Below are positions 24,791-37,439 of a stretch of 64,000 nucleotides of DNA, piece by piece (position 1 is the first letter of the stretch; each line of letters opens with the position of its first letter). The position numbers and the translations under genes were made by a program. Origin of the DNA: Enoplolaimus lenunculus (Eukaryota; Nematoda; Enoplea; Enoplida; Thoracostomopsidae). The stretch spans positions 310,001 through 374,000 of the forward strand of contig JASANG010001502.1 in the NCBI GenBank assembly GCA_030248215.1, written 5' to 3'. Below the pieces are notes generated by a model. It saw only the letters and a list, made by a program, of their open reading frames with translations, searched no databases and was not told the origin of the DNA.

Positions 24791-25215
24791 ACTGTAACGA
24801 CCCGAATAAGAGGAGGGAGACTGATATTTATTTGGCGAGGGAACCCCTCGTCTTATTCGGTTACGGACTGCTTATTTTAACCCGCCTCCGCCACCCTTCG
24901 TTACTGATATATATCCGGTATTGCAACTATCCGTCGAATTAAACGTTTTCTTTGTCTTGTGTCAATAGCTTGAGCGATAATGCAAGGCTATACTTAGGAA
25001 TATACTTTCAAAACTTAAGTATGCTTTAAAGTTTCCAAATCAACTTTATTTAGCCCTGGAGTTTACAATCAGGAATAATTGACATTTATATACTTCAATT
25101 AGGGTTTATGGACTCTATCCGCATATGGACACTTATTAGGGATACAGACTCCCATTGATTCGGACTCAAAATGGGACCCCTCTTATTACCCCCCTCTTAT
25201 TCGCGTCACTACAGT
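24791..25215. mobile_element. Family C MITE, full length
   Basis: Ends ACTGTAACGACCCGAATAAG and CGTCACTACAGTA with TA borders. In the same order it has TATATATCCGGTATTGCAAC, AAACGTTTTCTTTGTCTTG, TTGAGCGATAATGCAAGG and GGACTCTATCCGC. About 425 bp. Confidence 0.85.
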
Positions 25216-27005
25216 ATTTATGATGCTTCGTACTGTAAGCCGAAATATATTGCTTGATACAATGATAACTTCTTATAGGTTATTGCTAGCATAGAAGGCC
25301 TGGGGTACCTATTAAGCTTTAAGCTAAACTTAAAACTAAGCTTGTTTTACCTGAACGTAAAAGAATTTATAACGTTGCATTCATATTATGGAAACATAAA
25401 CTGCAATACTTTTAATAGAAATCAACTTCTCAACACATTTAAGTACGGTAAAGCTGAAACAGTTTAAAACGTTTCTTTGCGTTCTGGTGAACCATTTTTC
25501 AGCGAAACTTCAATAGCGTACTTAATAGCTTTAGACTAATTTTTTGCTTACGCTGAAGCTTATGATTTTGCTTGGGAATATGTTTATGCATACCGACTAC
25601 GGTTATGGCGCTGGTGTATATTTTGGTCATGATTACAACCAGTACAGTTGGTTCGTAAATTTAAAACGTGGAAATTTATACCTAAACTTACGACTTATTT
25701 TTGGCGACAAACTCGAGCAATTAAATAAAAGATAACACATGCTTCAAATCTTAAACCTTTCGTATTTGAGCACAATTTTGTGTTTCATAAAAATACGTCA
25801 TTCGTTTCAAACAACTGCCGTCTTCGTTCTAAAGACTCGAACGTTGGTTTGGCTGCCATAGTGTTTGTGTATGTCAAACGCACGTTTTGTCAGTTGCCTT
25901 GTATTTCTCTCTTTCATGTCACTCATTGTCACGTTGACAGAAGAAACAGCATGGTACAATACGCTACAGGGACACTCTTTGTGAATATATATATAAAACC
26001 CGTCGCACAAGTAAAAATGTCTTTGACACACAATTCGCTCTCTCTGTCTCGCTTTTAATTCTCTCTTATATGGTCGGTAGGATGAAAACAGGTTCGTTAA
26101 CAGAATATGAAGCCGTTCAGCGGAACATCCAGCTATAGCAAAGTATAATTTAGCGCTGTTTCTCGTTAAATGTCCGCCAGTCAGTGGTTGCCCAACAATT
26201 GTCGGATTTTGAAAAACTTTTGCATATAAATGGTTCGTAGGATCTCACCAAAATTTTCCGCATTGAATTATAAATTGTGAAACGTTTCCCGGCCAGTCCG
26301 TAACAGTAGTATATGCAATTTACCAAGCCTAAAGCCTAACCATAAAATTGAGCTGATACCAAGGCCCAGCCAAGCAAAAAATTAGTCTAAAGCTTAAGCT
26401 TATTCTATTGCGGTCGTGCTGAAAAATGTTCTGTCTATGACGTTAACATGGCCCAAACTTGGTAAAAGTGGCATCCGTACAAATGTAACACATGCTAAAA
26501 GCAATAAACAAAACCGAAAAAAATTTTCAAAAAATATATCTATGGGAGACACACAAGAGAAAACTTCACTGGATTCCGTTTACACTTTGACCATGTTTTC
26601 GTTCTTCTGATAAAAAAGCCATCAACGAACCAAAATATTTTCATAAAACGACTAAATTACCTAATCAGTTGAACGTTTTTTCACTCAGTGTTGATTGTTT
26701 CCAGAAAAATTGAGTCGATCGCAAACAAACGGCTATTTTCGTTTTAAGAAAGAACAAACACGGAAGAAGCGTACAAAAATGTAAACAAATGCTAAGTTTG
26801 CTGCCAAAATAACTCTACGAGAATCACGTGACTATTTTTACAAAGTATATACCAATAAAGGCATAGGATAAGCATGCGGTACATACCACAAACGTGTCAT
26901 GTGTCGGAACAAATTGTATCCGCCGGATATGTAGCCACAAACTTGTTTGTTTGAATTCGACAGAGTCGATAATGATCCGTTTGACAAGAATGTGTAAACT
27001 GGGTA
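25216..27005. other. Gene-free stretch with TTAGGC-family remnants
   Basis: About 25510-25600 and 26285-26440 keep pieces of family A (TTTAGACTAATTTTTTGCTT; GTAACAGTAGTATATGC; TTAGTCTAAAGCTTAAGC) with decayed arrays and no intact ends. No gene is recognised. Confidence 0.45.
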
Positions 27006-27215
27006 CACTGCAAAAATGGTGAGTCAAATTGACACTCGCCGAAATAAGTTTTTCCGGACAAGACAAACTGAGTCAACCGACACGAGTATAATTCGACTCA
27101 ATGAATCGCGCAGTGAGTCGAATTTGACTCTGGCGGAGTCGAATTTGACTCAGTTTGTGTAGTCCCGAAAAGCCTATTTCGGAGAGAGTCAATTGACTCA
27201 CCAGTTTTTGCAGCG
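27006..27215. mobile_element. Family D palindromic MITE
   Basis: Ends CACTGCAAAAATGGTGAGTC and CAGTTTTTGCAGCG between TA dinucleotides. The arms repeat GAGTCAAATTGAC and AGCCTATTTCGGAGAGAG. Confidence 0.85.
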
Positions 27216-27512
27216 TACGTTCTGTGCAGAACAGAATGCACCCATCGCAAGTTGCGTTTTGGCCTACACCACCGTTATTTATGGGATGTACAATTTCTCC
27301 GTGCGAACCGTTGCACAGTTCATGCACTGCATCAAAACTTCTACGCTTAAATTTTGATTTAGGAGTATTATGATAGTTACACCCCTAAACAAGAGAGATC
27401 GGCTAAAAACGCAACGCTTGGTACATTTTGTACCATTCCGAACCCAACTCCTGTATCATTCACTCTTACTAAAAACAAAAAGTTTCCTCACACATTATTT
27501 TTGCGTGCCACC

Positions 27513-27944
27513 CAGCTAGGTGCAACCGGAATTAAACAATACCGGAACCGGAAATTTAATAAATACCGGAACCGGAGCCGGAACCGGAAAATAAAAATAA
27601 TACTTGTTACCGAAAAATTTAGTTTTAACGCTATTTTATCGCTTTTAATGCTGTAAAGACATCATTTAGAACGCCAAAATCCTGAAACAAATGCAGCAGC
27701 ATGAAACATATGATAAATTATGGAGTATGGCACAAATTGAAAATTTTGGCAATACACATTCGGACAATTTTAGTGAATCAAATAAGAATAATATGCCAGT
27801 TTTTCTTAAATTTTCAAATGCGAAAAAATGTTCAGTACCGAATATACTGGAAAATTTCGGTGAAAAAATACCGGATTTATTACAGGAAGCGGATAGTGAA
27901 AAATGCCGGATTTCCATACCGGAACCTGAATTCAGGTTGCATCC
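27513..27944. mobile_element. Family G MITE (CCGGAA-rich)
   Basis: Ends CAGCTAGGTGCAACCGGAAT and CAGGTTGCATCCTG. Inside are dense ACCGGAACCGGAA tracts and a central block shared with 57173-57566 (TTTTATCGCTTTTAATGCTG, GCCAAAATCCTGAAACAAAT). Open frames through it on both strands are not conserved between copies. Confidence 0.8.
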
Positions 27945-28438
27945 TGCAAGCTACACACGACGGTGAAATTGCATTTTAACTCAAACGCAACAAAACTGTT
28001 TAAACGGAACCAAATGGGGGCGGGATTTTCATGAAAATATAATTCTGAGACAATCATCGTTAAAGCTTGGCATGAAAAGCAAAAGACAGTCAAAAAATGC
28101 TGTTTCGTTTTTGGAGTGTCAGACATATAGCAGTCGCAATAAATATAAATTTATCAAAGTTTATCTCATGATTTATGAGACCAGATCGAGTAAAGAACAA
28201 TCTCGATGGCTGGGCCGCATAAAGCAAAATATAATATTTATAAAATAACGATTTTCACGTATACGTCTTTGACGCTGTTGATGCCTAAAGAAGACCGATG
28301 TTCATGTCAAAAATTGTGTAAAATATTGAAATGCGTTGAGGTTTCTAAACATTCGAAACCATATCTATTACAGCTCGGGAGAAAATAAATTGGCTTAAAA
28401 ATCAAACGAATATTTCTGCAGGGTTAGATAATGAAAAC

Positions 28439-28646
28439 GGCCCATGTATAGAACAGGGCCGGAACAGTAGTATAAGCATATTCCTAAGCCTAAGCCTAAG
28501 CCTAAGCCTAAGCCTGAGCGTATGGATGAGCCTATTCTTAAGTTTAAGCCTAAGACTAAGCCTGAGCAAAAAATTAGTCTAAAGCTTGAACTGACTCTAT
28601 TAGAGCCCCTCCGGAAAGCGATCCGGCCCTGTTCTATACATGGACC
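28439..28646. mobile_element. Family A MITE, well preserved
   Basis: Ends GGCCCATGTATAGAACAGGG and CCCTGTTCTATACATGGACC, flanks ATGAAAAC / ATGAAACC (7 of 8). CCTAAG hexamers are regular on both sides of GCGTATGGATGAGCCTATTC. Confidence 0.9.
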
Positions 28647-29703
28647 ATGAAACCGATTGTTTTAAAAGTGACACATTGCAAGTAGGCCATATATCCATAG
28701 TCAAATTGAAACAATGACCTGTTTGTATTTAAGGACCAACGTTCAAGCATTGATAACAAAATTGGTGTCAAGTGTCATCCAATTAAATCTCAGTGCAATA
28801 TTTCCAACGAGGCACGTAACCTCAGCCTTGGAAAAATCTGAAAACCAATGCGCTACGCCACATTCTTTATCCTAGACGTGAAATTAAGATAACGTTTGAC
28901 ACTACTATTCCGACGTTGCCGACCAGCAGCGCTGTTACGCTTCATTCAAATGATGTCTTCATTGCCCCGGCTACCATCCCCTACGAGTCCGGGGGTGGGG
29001 CGTGGCCACACACGAAATAGTATTTTAGGATTTATTCACAAAAGTGTTTTCTGTGGCAAGTCTGAAAAGTTTCGCTGATATTTAAGACAATTATTCTAAA
29101 ATTAACTGGAAGACGTTTATTTTCAGTCTTTATTTCAAAACGTTTTCGGAAATAATTTCTGTTGTAACAGAAATACTTGTCAAGTGCACCTTGCTAATCA
29201 TATTTCTCAAATGTAAGAAATTTTTTCTTAAATAGCAGAAATATTATTTTGAGTCCAGTTGACAAACTACTTTCATAACCAATCCACCGATGAAAAATTT
29301 CGCACCTTTGTTGCAATAAGATAGTTTTTTAAGTTGTTTGCCAAAAAAAGAACGGGTGAGAAAACAAGTTCGGGGCTTTTTGCATTTTTTGCCAAAACTA
29401 TAAAATGACACCTTACAAGAAGGGTCCAATCACACAAGTCGATCAGCTTTTGGTTACAAAAATTCTTTATTTAATAAGAATTCGCAAACGGTTTGACGAT
29501 TGAGTATGAAAGGTTCTGGCGGACGTTTGGTACTGAGCAAATGGAGCACACTGCGTAAGCAACGCAAGTCAGTGTTGTCCGTGATCGTGGTATTTTCAAA
29601 GACTGTAGGTTCAAATGCAGGAAAATAATTGTATTTCAAAAATCCACACTGAACAGTTTAACTTTGCACCGGGAGTAAAGGACTAAAAGTAATATAGAGG
29701 GAC
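28647..29703. other. Gene-free stretch
   Basis: Nothing recognisable. A GC-richer patch at about 28965-29005 is not bounded by repeats. Confidence 0.35.
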
Positions 29704-30222
29704 TACTGTTGCGACCCAAATAAACAAGTGCTGATATTTTATTTTGCCTCTCCAGAGAATACCAACGTTATTCAGTTTTACTGTTTATTATTTATTTTTT
29801 GATTCGTCCCATGTTTGTTGAATCAGACACCTTTCTTTTCTTTCCTTTGGGTAGAACTGACCTGTTCCGAGACATTTTTGGTCTGGCCAATGTTAATACT
29901 TTTAAAGGCTAAGCCTAAGCGTAGCAAAAATGTGTTCCTAAGCCTAAGCCTAAGCCTAAAGCGTAAGCAAAAAAATGTAATCTAGAATCTAAACCTTTGG
30001 ACGTCCCTTAAAGTAACATGGGCTTTTCGTCTTGTATGTCCGTAATTTTTTCTGAATTTAAGAAACTTTACGTTGCTTATCTGAGTCTATGTTACAAAAG
30101 CAGTCTTTGCCATGACTTATGGTCTCTATTCCCTAATGGACTCCAATTAGCGAACAGACTCTTATTGATTGAATTCAAGATGGGGACCACTCTTATTACC
30201 CCCTTTTCATTTGGGTCACTAA
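29704..30222. mobile_element. Family C MITE split by a family B MITE
   Basis: The outer parts are a decayed family C copy (ACTGTTGCGACCCAAATAAA ... TTGGGTCACTAAAT). A family B element (29888-30021, GGCCAATGTTAATAC ... AAGTAACATGGGC) interrupts it, bordered by TTTTGGTC / TTTTCGTC, a near-perfect 8-bp duplication. B therefore inserted after C. Confidence 0.8.
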
Positions 30223-30939
30223 ATCACAACAGTTCCACATCAGAAAGCATTTTGTGCAGGGTCGATCTTTGCTTAGAAAGAGAACTCAAATGCGAGAAAC
30301 ATTTTGTATTTTTGAAAGGATTCCTGCATTGGATTCGTCCAAAGGTTGAAGCATGTAGATTGGTAGAACGTTTTCGTGTCAGCCACCAAAATACCTAAAA
30401 AGCGAGTATTGAAGTATAGACTCGTGTTTTCGGTAAAAGCTAACTATTATATATAAGCGATTGTTGATTTATTACTTCGATCATTATACACTAACCAGTC
30501 ATTAATTCTTATGTCATATTTATGCTTCGGGTATATAAGCTTAAAAACAAGCATTTACACACACATTCAATTGAGCGTTAATGAAATTTTGCATGACTTT
30601 TCTATCTGCAAACATTGATCAAAATGTTTAATGTTCATCAACTTTGGGGCAACCACGAGAGAAAGAGAGAGACGGAAAGGAAAAACCTTTCTTAAAGAAT
30701 GTATTAGTCTCAGAACGGCTGGATGATTAATGTCACATCCCGAATTATATACGAATTTTCTTTCAGGATATTCGTTTTCTGGTCATTTTAGACCATTTGG
30801 TATCTTAATCAACTGTAACGTTTTACAACGTATTTATACTGTCAGTTGGAGGTACCAACTGTTTTCGCAGGTTATTAAAATTTCATTGCAATACTTTTAG
30901 GTGCAAGTGAAAATATCACAATATGCGAATATAAAATAG
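30223..30939. other. Gene-free stretch
   Basis: A plus-strand frame running to 30398 is an extension of the nested MITE above. Only AT-rich sequence follows. Confidence 0.35.
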
Positions 30940-31194
30940 GCCAATGTTACTTTTAGGGCCGTCCCGTTTTCCTGCGGGACAGCAACACGCAGGTGTAAGG
31001 GGCAATTCCATATACTCGCGCGGAACACATTTACCGGCATTTGGAAAATGGGACCCCGCAGTAAACTATTTTGCTACCCAAAGCACAAATAACAACAACC
31101 ACAGTTTACCTTCTCGTATGCACAATCAACAGTAGCTAGCAGCTACTGTTGCTATCCGGCACTACTGCTGTCCGCGGGAAAACGGGACGCCAGG
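30940..31194. mobile_element. Inverted-repeat element with a family B-like left end
   Basis: The left end reads GGCCAATGTTACTTTTAGGG (a family B terminus), then CGTCCCGTTTTCCTGCGGGA. The right end GTCCGCGGGAAAACGGGACG is the inverse of that second block. It has no TTAGGC array; the interior contains ACCTGCGTGTTG-type and CAACAGTAGC/GCTACTGTTG palindromes. It may be a family B derivative with a replaced interior. Confidence 0.6.
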
Positions 31195-32152
31195 ATAGCG
31201 TACACGGACCCAAAAGGCAGTTACAAAACAGCTTCTTTGGCTTCCAGAGCCATGCTTCTGTAACAAATATTACATTCATGCATAAAACAAAACCTTCACA
31301 GGACAGCCGATTCTTTTTAACTACAAGCCGAACTGTGACAGCAAACACCCTCCGATCGAGACCCTGGTGATCAGACCCTGAAGCTTGTGATGAAATAGAA
31401 AATATATATTCAGGAAAAAATTAAAGTACGTAGAACTTTGCAACTGTGCGAGTGGACAATCTATGCAGTGCAGAAGTATTCGTATATATGGTTCCTACCG
31501 CAGTCATAACGGACCACCCCTGAGATCTACAAATGGGCAGATATTTTTATTTAAAACAACGTCGTCGACGAACAATGTGAAGAAATCAAATTTTTATCTG
31601 GAAATATTCTAATAGATAGTTTATCAGCAGGTTTTTTTACAGGGCGGTTAATAGACTTCTGGTTTGTGTGGACGGGAGGCATATTTGTTTTGACTTGTTC
31701 CAGTTGGTAATAGTTTATCAATTAAAAAAGTTTGCGAATGTGTGGTTGGTTAACAAAGAAATGAGAGGCATTCGTTATTTTTTCATTCCAATACACTCTT
31801 CTTCCTCTCACTTATTTTTGAAGCGATAAGTTCTTAAATTGGAATTTACTTAGCTAGAAATGTTAAAAGTCAGCATAGTTGCATAATTTTAATGGTAGAA
31901 TTCGTATGGGAGGGACTTAACAAATCAGTATGTTTTGTCGTCTACATTGGCAAGTTTAACAATGATTGCTTTTCATAAAATCGTTTCAAAAATAAACCCT
32001 CCTTGGTTCGCTTGCGCTCAAGTGAATCCTGGTACTAGACCAATGTGCAGTTAAACTTTAGCAAAATATATTTAGTACAAATTCTTGAAGCTTATTCATT
32101 GTGTAGATACTGATACTTTATATACTGTATTTAATAAGGTATAATTTTTACA
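31195..32152. other. Upstream flank of PSMB4
   Basis: No repeat with clear ends and no open frame of interest. The PSMB4 promoter should lie in its last few hundred bases, but I can identify no TATA box or other element with confidence. Confidence 0.4.
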
Positions 32153-35100
32153 ATGCATCCAGTAGCATTTGCGGATTCTTTTTCTGATACAGGCTGTGAT
32201 CGTGCAACTCGTTCACAGTAAGCGTTTATATTTTAACATATGTTCCGAATAATGTTATGGTATATATACATAAAATGTACGTATGTTAGTTCATTCACAG
32301 ATACTGTTGTGGGTAAATTTTCTAGCACCGGCCCAGGCTTCACATGTTTAAAATTCAGTTTAGGTTTAAAACTGTCATCAATTTTCAAAGCATGTTCCAA
32401 TTTGTTATATATAAATAGCAGGGTCCAACCGGTTACCAAAGAATGCCATGCCGGAGTATTTAAGTTTATGTTTCGACAAAAAATAACGTTTAATAACGTT
32501 AATTTAGCGTAACTTGCTATAATTTGTTGTAATTTTATTTTTACAGGGGCGCTTGTTTTAGCTGTATTTCTTGGTATGCTTATTTATTTCTGTCAGTCCC
32601 GTCCTACTTCGGTCATGGCACAGAAGACTTAAACCGTGATGTTTTGGTTGTTGTTATTATTATTGGTGTTTCCGTCCACCATTTCAGACCACTATAAAAA
32701 TTATTGTATTTTTGGTCATAGATCAAAGTTTAATATACAATTATGTTTTACTTTTCAGTGATAAATAAATATGCGTCAGACAATCTTGCCTAACGGATAC
32801 ATATATTTCTTTCCTGTGGAAGATGATGTAATCTGAATTATATACAGTCGTCTGCATACATTTCTTCGCCCAATGATAACGTAGGCATTTGCACGTAAAA
32901 CTTGTTTGTATTACAGGTATCCTGTATGTACCGGGGGTGCTGTACTTGGTATAGCGTTTGACAAAGGTGTGGCAGTTGCTGCTGATCGATTGGCGTCTTA
33001 CGGCAAAATGGCTCGCTATCCGAATGTATCACGACTGTACAGCGTAAATGATCAAACCCTACTAGCCGCAATGGGTGATTACGCCGATTATCAGTTTATA
33101 AAGTGTGCAATAGAGAATAAAATGTAAGTTAATTTCTGAAATTGGGCGAAGTGGTTTGAATGAATTGTGTATCTCGTTTTTGAAAACTCAAGATTCCAGT
33201 AACGGTTTTCGTTATATCGTTTTACATTTTTAGTCTTCATTACAGTTGTTAGATGCAGCATTAAAATTTAAATATATGTAAATCAGGGCGCAACCGGAAT
33301 TACAGTTGTCCGGAACCAGAACCGGAAAATGAAAAACACATGCCATCGGAAAATTCATTTTAATTTTCTTTTTGTGATATTATTTGTGAAATAACCCTAG
33401 TTGGCGATAGATATTCACTTTATCTGCTAATTTAGGTACCTATTACGCGTGTAGATTATTTGATCACAATGTAGTAAAACAAGTATTTATACGGATATCC
33501 GAAATTAAATTTTCTATTTCAGATATCCAAAACTCGATTTTGTATTATTTTGGGGGTTTCGAACCTCAATTTCTTTTATTAAGCGCTTCTTTTAACTTAT
33601 TGCTGTATGGGAAATACCCTGACCCTCAATCTGATTGTTTTGAATGTAAAACTTACAATTCTAAAATAGTTTTTTATTATGCAACTGCTTCTATGGTGCT
33701 GGGTATTCGATTTAGAAGATTGCTACTGACTAATCAATACTTGCGGTATCCATCTGAAATTGAGTTCTTTTGCTTTGTCTCGGTCTCATTTAATCCACTG
33801 TAACAGAGATTCTATAGAATGTCGCCGTTCCGTTGTACGGATCCAGAAATGTCTCATAAGGGGCGGGCTGGTAAATGTTTTGAAACGCAACTTTTAAACA
33901 AAAAATTTCGAAGGGGAAAATTGTAAGGAAGTGCCCTTATCATTTATCACAAAAAATTTTCCTGATGGGGAATTGTAAGGCAGGAACTTGACGGGGTGTG
34001 CATGACCGCCCGCCCCTTTGCATCCGCTAGTGCCCGCTTTCTCACTAGACCGCAATAAAGTAGGCTTAAATTTTAGACTATTTATTTCTTCGGCTTATGC
34101 TCAAGCTTTGTTTTACATCTGTGTTTATTTTGCGCCGAGGAGGCTTAAACTTAGGAATATGTTTTGGTTGTTACATTGTTAGAAGTACTATTGGTCCAAA
34201 TCTTCAGCACCCCCTCTGGTCATAGATTAAGGTGGCGCTATACTTGTCGTGCAGCGACGTCCGACGCCGTACGGCACCGCAACTCGCAAAATTTTGTTTA
34301 TGGCAGTATCTATAATTGGAAAATAGACGAAGGTCAAACAGCTCTAAATTTTACAAACAATATACAACGAAAAACTAAATCTACTCACAAAAATCCTCCA
34401 GAATTAGTTCAAGCTACTTTAGTTATGAAACAGTGTAAATTATTTCAAAAAATTTACACCACAGCATTTCGGAAATCCGACAGGTATCCGGATACATATT
34501 TCATTTCGAATACATATCTGGATATTATTTATATCCGGATATTCGGTGCCCATTTATACTCTTCACTTTAGTTTTACTAGTCCTTTAAGTTTTTAACACT
34601 GTCATACTGTTCCGCTGATCCTAAATACATCTTAAATTCTCTCTTATAAGTTTTCGAAAGTAACGTTATTTGCTTGTATGAATCTTAGTTTGATGAAAAC
34701 AGAAACTTTTGTTTTAGGATGAAAATCAAATGTGGTGATTCTGATTCGTCTCTGAGCCCATTAGCGATGCACAGTTGGCTAACAGCAGTTTTATACGATA
34801 GGTGTGTTGATACGGGAGTAGCCTGTAGATTTAGGGGTCATATAAACCCTTTTTTCAGGGTTTTTGTTCATTTTTTCAGTTGGTGACACAAGAAGCCCTT
34901 TTCGAAGTTATTATGGAACGTTAACACCCATCGTCGAAATACTGGCTACACCCCTGCATGTTCGTTTTTCATACAATCCGCAGTTCAGTCTCACCTAGAT
35001 TATCTAGAACCAGTTGATGTAACGGTTTAACTTTGTCTGTGGCGCACAAATAATGCGGTATATTTTTGTGAACACTATCTTAAATTTCGAAACAGTACTT

Positions 35101-36811
35101 CTATATGCGTAATATTGTATATCTTAGTCAATTACTGATAAATTACTTTTAATTCTGAAATCTCAAAGTAAACTTAGTTGAAGTATCTGTGGCATTCAAG
35201 ACGCCGGTGCATGTAAATGTTCGAATGTGAGTACATTACTACTTGACGGAATTGGTTATTTTGTTTGTTAGCCGTTCGAGATTCAACCCGTTTTGGAACA
35301 CGTTCATCATTGGTGGAGTCGTCGGGGAAGATAAAACACCGTAAGCTATACTGTTGTCGTCGTGGTTGTTGTAGAGGGCTGGAAAACGCGTATAAATGTG
35401 TTCGTGCCAACACGACCAAACCACACGGGTTTTCAATTAACGCTTTGAGAATAAATGTGACCTTCTCAGCTGTCGGAATAGAGTGAGGGATATGGCAGAA
35501 TGTCTGGTTAAACAAATGCTTTAAGGAGCGTAGTTGTGGAGTTATCATTGAGGAATTTTGGTCGAAACGAACACTGCTATTTCTTTGTTTTTCAGGTATT
35601 TGGGCTTTGTCGACAAGCTAGGCGTTTCTTATACTAATCCCTATATTGCTACAGGACTAGGATCGTATATTGTACAGGTTAGTGGTTTTTTATCTGGCAA
35701 AATGTTCAGAAAGTACCTTAATATTACTGAACGTGGGGTGTTATTTAATGTCGTGTCCCGTGATGTACTCAAATTTTGCGTTATGAAATTTATAAGTAAT
35801 TTTCAGCTGTACCCATTTATTTGGTCCGTATACAGCAAATTATTTACAACCGACTACGTTTTTACGTTTTAGCAGTCATTAGAAAACGAATATCGGGAGA
35901 AAACACAACAAGGAGAATCGCTAAACGAAACAGACGCAGTTTCTATTCTAGAAAAAGGCATTGAAGTTTTATACTACCTGGATACCTCTGCCTTTAATAA
36001 GGTAACGAAAGTGAAGTTCACTGAATTTATGACATAAAATGTAATTAGCTGAACGAAATAGGCAAGAATTGTTTCACAAATTGAATCTTGATGGTTTGGC
36101 TTTATACTATTATAGTTAGCGCATTTTATTAGTTTAGTGTAGTATATATAAAGTTACTGTGTTGGTGTTGTTGTACTTGTTTGTGAAAATAGTCGGGTTT
36201 TCCAGAGTTTTGTTACAGTCGCCGACAGACTTTAGTGAAATCGCAGTTGCTTCTAAACCGCGGCATCGCCTGTGATTGCTATTGTAAATTTTCACTCGAT
36301 ACGCAATAGCAATAGTGTCGCAAAACGCGAGTCGAACAAAGAAAATTCAGCCGCGATTATAAAACTGCGACCGCAGGCGCAACGGCAATTACTGCGCATG
36401 TGAATCTGTCCGTTACTGTATAAAACAATGCATTGATGAAATATTATTATTGTAGTTTGAAATTGCTATTGTTACCAACGCCGGCACAAAATTTCTTCCG
36501 GTAAAGACGTTGTATGGAAATTGGGATCACGCTGGGCGCAACATGTAAGTTGCTGAATGCTGTCGTGCGCTTTTGTTATGCATGGTTGATATTCAGTTTT
36601 CGAATCTAAGAAAATTTTTCTCCGCCAGGCCAGTGTGCGTCATGAACTGGCTTGTCAGTGCATTTCAAGCTAGGATTAGCTTATGATCCGACGAGTGTCG
36701 ATCCAGTTTTTGTTCAAGTATTTCAATAACGGTTGTGACAGACATGTTAACACCGTAACACCTTAGCATTGTATTTTGACTGTATAATTTTGTTTCAGTG
36801 GGTACGAATGA
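32153..36811 (+). CDS. PSMB4: Proteasome subunit beta type-4 (20S beta-7)
   Basis: This is the beta-7 subunit of the 20S proteasome, a non-catalytic member of the inner beta rings that helps complete half-proteasome dimerisation (family knowledge). Exons, all GT...AG and phase-matched: 32153-32217, 32917-33123, 34718-34801, 35272-35340, 35596-35677, 35876-36001, 36456-36544, 36799-36811. They give 244 aa. The match to animal PSMB4 is continuous: ADSFSDTG, GDYADYQFIK, AMHSWLTAVLY, RFNPFWNTFIIGG, YLGFVDKLGVSYTNPYIATG, SILEKGIEVLYY, FEIAIVTNAGTKF and a C-terminal IGYE, against ISGFE in vertebrates. The N-terminal propeptide (about 20 residues before TRSQYPV) is shorter than the 45 residues of the human protein, or an upstream start is missed. 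A CAG at the exon 6 acceptor allows a one-Gln variant. The second intron holds MITE remnants. Confidence 0.95.
33283..33345. mobile_element. Family G fragment in PSMB4 intron 2
   Basis: CAGGGCGCAACCGGAATTAC followed by CCGGAACCAGAACCGGAAAA matches one end of family G. The rest of the element is not present. Confidence 0.6.
33836..34034. mobile_element. Family F-like MITE in PSMB4 intron 2
   Basis: GTACGGATCCAGAAATGTC at the left and GCATCCGCTAGTGCC at the right resemble the ends of the element at 15749-16050. The interior has the same AAATTTTCCTGATGGGG-type sequence. The borders are approximate. Next to it (34050-34180) lie decayed TTAGGC-family words. Confidence 0.55.
36214..36420. mobile_element. 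Possible inverted-repeat element in PSMB4 intron 6
   Basis: ACAGTCGCCGACAGACT at the left and its near inverse AATCTGTCCGTTACTGT at the right bound about 207 bp containing GCAATAGCAATAG and several CGC-rich words unlike the surrounding intron. A segment near 34215-34290 in intron 2 is similarly CG-rich and may be a relative. Confidence 0.45.
36799..36811 (+). other. PSMB4: 13-nt terminal coding exon of PSMB4
   Basis: After TGTTTCAG, the bases TGGGTACGAATGA complete an Ile codon from AT at 36543-36544 and add Gly-Tyr-Glu-stop. This restores the expected PSMB4 ending exactly. If the intron is retained, the ATG TAA at 36543-36548 ends the protein with Met instead. Confidence 0.8.
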
Positions 36812-37439
36812 TTGCTGCGTAGTGGGAATGTCAAATTCAGAACAATGAGCTGAATTATTGAAGTGAAATATTTGGTACCAAGCTATAAATCAATACTTAT
36901 CAATTGGCCCATATTAATTATTATAACGACCTACTAACCGAGTCTAAGCCTAAATATAAACATTATCCTAAACCTCCTAGTCTCTAAGCCGCCGGCCTCC
37001 CAGTCTTCCAATTGGCATACCCCTATAATTAACATGAGTCGATTTATTGAATGTACTGATTTGCCGCAATGCTAGCAATGATTTTTTACAAGAGAACAAA
37101 ATGTAAAACGCGAAAGTGGCAATGGTTTTGAAGTTTAAACGTTTTTCACAAGCATACGTTCCGTTTTTTCCATGCAGAAACTGGTAAGGTATTTTCCAAA
37201 AGCACCAAAAACTACAGTTTGTTCTTCGTTGTACAGATTAACATTTTAAGGGGTTTGCTAAAGTGTCTCTTCTAATTGATTGTGCTATCATAGCAAGTTT
37301 TCGATTCTGAACGAAAGTCTATTCGCAAACATTGCCGTATGTTGTATTTTTAATTAAACTGTGTTTGTTACGTTACTTGTGCGCTTCGGGTCAAACCTTA
37401 ATAGTGGTAAACAAGCAAATTTCACAGGCCGTACTGAAC
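36812..37439. other. Downstream flank of PSMB4
   Basis: This must hold the 3' untranslated region, but no standard AATAAA is seen just after the stop. About 36935-36985 has CTAAGCCTAAAT-type remnants of a family A or B element. Confidence 0.35.

Noticed and set aside
27666-27979. Overlapping open frames on both strands
   Set aside because: They lie inside a family G MITE and are not conserved in sister copies.
34164-34571. 135-codon plus-strand frame in a PSMB4 intron
   Set aside because: It sits in MITE remnants and AT-rich sequence between exons 2 and 3, and is not needed for the PSMB4 product.
35174-35548. Minus-strand 124-codon frame
   Set aside because: It overlaps PSMB4 exon 4 on the other strand and lacks any protein signature.
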